A stretch of 64,000 nt of DNA from Flavobacterium sp. CFS9 (lineage in GTDB: Bacteria; Bacteroidota; Bacteroidia; Flavobacteriales; Flavobacteriaceae), in contig NZ_AP031573.1 in NCBI RefSeq assembly GCF_041154745.1, forward strand, positions 3,286,001 to 3,350,000. The letters are read 5' to 3'. Numbering within the stretch: the first letter of the stretch is position 1; each line of letters starts with the position of its first letter. Positions 63,691 through 64,000 of this stretch are shown one piece after another. Both the position numbers and the translations under genes were made by a program. The notes beneath the pieces were generated by a model. It saw only the letters and a list, made by a program, of their open reading frames with translations. It was not told where the DNA came from and did not search any database.

Positions 63691-64000
63691 CTAGTTTGAT
63701 TGGTCATTAAAGAGTTTTTTAGTCTGTTTTTTAGTTAAATACATTCCTAATGAAACTATATTGTTTTTTGATATTGCAATATATAGAGACTTGGTTCCCA
63801 TAGATTTTTTAAAGTTTGCATGAACTGCAGTTCCTTCTTTAGTTTGAAAAATAAATCCTTCATTATCTTTATATTCATCTTTATTAAAGCGATTTTTAAC
63901 CTCGCTATAAAAAGAATCTATCTCTTCTGGGGTCAATATAAATTTAGCTTGAACATTTAAAATTTGATATTTAGAATCTTGAAATATAAATGAAGTATAA
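63691..64000 (-). CDS. Uncharacterised protein (partial, 5' end outside the window)
   Basis: The frame is open from the stop at 63691 to the right edge (103 codons), so the internal TTG/ATG-like starts are not needed. The visible C-terminal part (FILTPEEIDSFYSEVKNRFN to TKKQTKKLFNDQSN) is soluble and basic. No family recognised. The start and any signal peptide lie outside the window. Confidence 0.55.
   Translation of the reverse strand, partial: YTSFIFQDSKYQILNVQAKFILTPEEIDSFYSEVKNRFNKDEYKDNEGFIFQTKEGTAVHANFKKSMGTKSLYIAISKNNIVSLGMYLTKKQTKKLFNDQSN

Overview
The window looks like the chromosome of a Flavobacterium-like member of the Bacteroidota. The DNA is AT-rich, it carries a SusC/SusD pair, several genes have TAnnTTTG-type -7 boxes, and the gaps contain short dispersed intergenic repeats. 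No rRNA, tRNA or CRISPR array was recognised.

Bases 1-35000 are mostly ordinary chromosome. They hold a SusD lipoprotein (partial) and a SusC receptor beside a DeoR-type regulator, then a small accessory patch (a 726-aa SMC-like ATPase, a lipoprotein, an XRE regulator and small unknown genes). After this come housekeeping genes: a D-lactate-dehydrogenase-like FAD/Fe-S protein, an APC permease, a methionine gamma-lyase-like PLP enzyme with a divergent Lrp regulator, an antitoxin with a nonsense-mutated ParE toxin, lpdA, DoxX and DUF4349 proteins, pabB, tilS-dsbD, amt, and two amidohydrolases.

Bases 35037-51240 are a comM (yifB) gene broken at three points. The 5' part ends at 35801, right after the P-loop region. 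The middle part resumes at about 50663 and ends at about 51238. About 100 bp between them and the 3' tail are missing. A Tn7-like transposon with matching TGTGAATTA ends (38642-50662) lies between the two pieces; its right end touches comM. It encodes TnsA, TnsB, TnsC, TniQ, a possible TnsE-like protein and a serine recombinase. Its cargo is a Pycsar-type anti-phage operon: membrane effector, class III cyclase, an E2-like/SEC-C protein, and a small DUF2188-like gene with an in-frame stop. Facing this operon are a sigma-factor-like protein, a small protein and an ImmA/IrrE protease, which could be its control module.

Two copies of an unusual two-gene IS3-like element sit at the left and the 3' break of comM. 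In each copy the first transposase-like protein lacks the first Asp and the Glu of the DDE triad, with the same substitutions in both copies, while the second protein keeps the triad.

Bases 54000-64000 continue as accessory DNA. They hold a polymerase-like protein of unknown role, a 1374-aa PAAR/RHS polymorphic toxin with an HNH/AHH-like nuclease tip and its likely immunity gene, a frameshifted serine recombinase, and small proteins of unknown function.
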